In this document: one piece after another, positions 46,327-47,593 of the stretch
Position numbering within the stretch: the first letter of the stretch is position 1
How the letters are laid out: every line of letters begins with the position of its first letter
Translations under genes and position numbers: made by a program
Assembly (NCBI GenBank): GCA_964464755.1
Contig: CAYXGZ010000026.1
Coordinates: 1-47,593 of the forward strand
From: CAYXGZ01 sp964464755
GTDB taxonomy: Bacteria > Planctomycetota > MHYJ01 > JACPRB01
Direction of reading: 5' to 3'
DNA length: 47,593 bases
Notes under the pieces: model-generated
Seen by the model: the letters and a program-made list of their open reading frames with translations, nothing else
The model's database searches: none
What the model was told of the DNA's origin: nothing

Positions 46327-47593
46327 ATGGCCGACGCGCTCATCCGCTGGTGCCTGAGGAACCCGTTCCTCGTCCTGCTCGCCGTCGCGGCGATCGGGGT
46401 CGGGGGCGTGCTCGCGGTGCAGCGCGTCGCGGTCGACGCGATCCCCGACATCGGCGAGAAGCAGGTCATCGTCTACGCGGACTGGCCCGGGCGCTCCCCG
46501 CAGGACGTCGACGACCAGGTCACCTACCCGCTGACGATCGCGCTGACCGGCACGCCGGGCGTGAAGACGTTGCGCTCGATGTCCGGCTTCGGCTTCTCGA
46601 TGGTCTTCCTGATCTTCGACGACGCGACGGACTACTACTGGGCGCGCTCGCGGGTGCTCGAGCGGATGAACGTCGCGCAGGCCCGGCTGCCCGCGGGCGT
46701 CGTGCCCGTGCTCGGCCCCGACGCGACGGCGCTGGGCCAGGTCTACTGGTACACGGTGGAAGGCGAGGGCTTCGACCTCGCCGAGCTCCGCTCGATCCAG
46801 GACTGGTACGTCCGCTACCAGCTCAACTCCGTCCCCGGCGTCTCCGAGGTCGCCAGCGTCGGCGGGTACGTGAAGCAGTACCAGGTCGACGTCCACCCCG
46901 ACAAGCTGCGCGCCCACCGCGTCACGCTCATGGACGTCTACGAGGCCGTGCGGCGCTCGAACATCGACGTGGGCGCCAAGGTCCTCGAGAAGAACGGCGT
47001 GGAGTTCTTCATCCGGGGCGTCGGCTTCGTGAAGGGCGTCGCGGACCTCGAGAACGTCGTCATCCGCCAGGCGGAGGGCACGCCGATCTTCGTCCGCAAC
47101 GTCGCGACGGTGACGCTTGGCCCGGACTTCCGGCGCGGCGCCCTCGACAAGGGCGGCGTGGAGGCGGTGGGCGGCGTCGTCACGATGCGCTACGGCGAGA
47201 ACCCGCGGCACGTCGTCGAGCGGGTGAAGGAGAAGCTGAAGCAGATCGAGCCGGGGCTGCCGAAGAAGACGCTCGCGGGCGGGAAGGTCTCGCAGGTCCG
47301 CATCGTGCCCTTCTACGACCGGACGGACATCGTCCTCGAGACGATCGCGACGCTGAAGAGCGCGCTGACCGAGGAGGCGCTCGTCGCGGCGCTCGTCATC
47401 CTCGTGTTCCTGCTGCACCTGCGCAGCACGGCCGCGGTGCTCGTCACGCTCCCGCTCTCGATCGCGCTCTGCTTCATCCTCATGTGGGTCTTCGGCGTCG
47501 ACGCGAACATCATGTCGCTGGCGGGCCTGGCGATCGCCATCGGCGACGTCGCCGACATGGGCATCATCATGACGGAGAACATCTACCGCCGGA
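46327..47593 (+). CDS. CusA/CzcA-type RND metal efflux pump, 3'-partial
   Basis: The frame opens at ATG 46327, three bases after cusB, and is still open at the window end (422 codons seen of about 1,040 usual). The N-terminal helix LVLLAVAAIGVGGVLAVQRVAVDAIPDI is followed by the heavy-metal RND signature (EKQVIVYADWPGRSPQDVDDQVTYPL), then the porter domain and helices TM2-TM4 with the AGLAIAIGDVADMGIIMTENIYRR segment, where D..D and M residues are typical of the proton-relay helix of CusA-like pumps. It exports metal ions from periplasm or cytoplasm through CusC. Whether the substrate is copper, silver or another divalent cation cannot be settled without the missing part; the CusB metal-binding domains favour copper/silver. 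Confidence 0.93.
   Translation, partial: MADALIRWCLRNPFLVLLAVAAIGVGGVLAVQRVAVDAIPDIGEKQVIVYADWPGRSPQDVDDQVTYPLTIALTGTPGVKTLRSMSGFGFSMVFLIFDDATDYYWARSRVLERMNVAQARLPAGVVPVLGPDATALGQVYWYTVEGEGFDLAELRSIQDWYVRYQLNSVPGVSEVASVGGYVKQYQVDVHPDKLRAHRVTLMDVYEAVRRSNIDVGAKVLEKNGVEFFIRGVGFVKGVADLENVVIRQAEGTPIFVRNVATVTLGPDFRRGALDKGGVEAVGGVVTMRYGENPRHVVERVKEKLKQIEPGLPKKTLAGGKVSQVRIVPFYDRTDIVLETIATLKSALTEEALVAALVILVFLLHLRSTAAVLVTLPLSIALCFILMWVFGVDANIMSLAGLAIAIGDVADMGIIMTENIYRR

Noticed and set aside
1..47593. CRISPR arrays, tRNA/rRNA genes, insertion sequences
   Set aside because: No regularly spaced repeats, cloverleaf-like sequences or transposase genes were seen on reading both strands; a tRNA or IS search program was not available.

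Overview
This is a GC-rich bacterial window from a Gram-negative (diderm) organism: it encodes outer-membrane beta-barrels, lipoproteins, Tat- and Sec-exported redox proteins and an RND efflux system. Six c-type cytochromes carrying 54 CXXCH motifs in total, c-type maturation system II (ResB/CcsA), a molybdoenzyme and molybdate uptake genes point to an anaerobically respiring bacterium able to move electrons across its outer membrane. The phylum cannot be read safely from the sequence. Myxococcota-, Acidobacteriota- or Planctomycetota-like lineages would all fit. An apparent selenocysteine UGA suggests the organism decodes Sec.

Layout. (1) 1-2.9 kb: the end of a hypothetical gene with an in-frame UGA, a frameshifted YdeI/OmpD-associated-type remnant, then (minus strand) a polyferredoxin-like Fe-S protein overlapping moaA. 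(2) 3.3-10.7 kb: operon A, with a beta-barrel, a 13-heme cytochrome, a tetraheme lipoprotein, a Tat-exported Mo-bisPGD oxidoreductase, a four-cluster ferredoxin subunit and a TorD-like chaperone. Its logic matches the Shewanella DmsEFABG extracellular reductase. (3) 10.7-11.1 kb: an AT-rich island. (4) 11.1-17.7 kb: operon B, a paralogous barrel and 13-heme cytochrome followed by a very large OmcA/MtrC-type decaheme lipoprotein and a membrane-anchored protein of unknown function. (5) 17.9-27.0 kb: a tetraheme c554-like cytochrome, ResB, CcsA and a four-gene Qrc/alternative-complex-III-like quinone oxidoreductase (decaheme cytochrome, Mo-free-looking MopB protein, ferredoxin, NrfD). (6) 27-38.7 kb: mostly housekeeping and regulatory genes: UvrD-type helicase, cyclophilin, RsmH, U32 peptidase family, YkgJ-like, PilZ, two radical SAM enzymes, YwiC-like, a response regulator and hemerythrin. 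(7) 38.9-40.4 kb: a predicted selenoprotein fusing a UxxC thioredoxin domain to an OprO/P-type porin. (8) 40.5-43.5 kb: modABC plus a domain-swapped ModE. (9) 43.5 kb to the end: a CusCBA-type metal efflux operon, cut by the window edge.

Proposed working model (inference): the NrfD-type complex at 21.3-27.0 kb oxidises menaquinol and passes electrons through its decaheme subunit and periplasmic cytochromes to two porin-cytochrome conduits. Operon A would feed a dedicated molybdoenzyme and operon B an OmcA/MtrC-type surface cytochrome. ResB/CcsA supply heme attachment, while MoaA, ModABC and the TorD-like chaperone supply the molybdenum cofactor and its insertion. A five-heme module is visibly shared by the conduit cytochromes and the quinone-oxidoreductase cytochrome. 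No RNA genes, insertion sequences or CRISPR arrays were seen.
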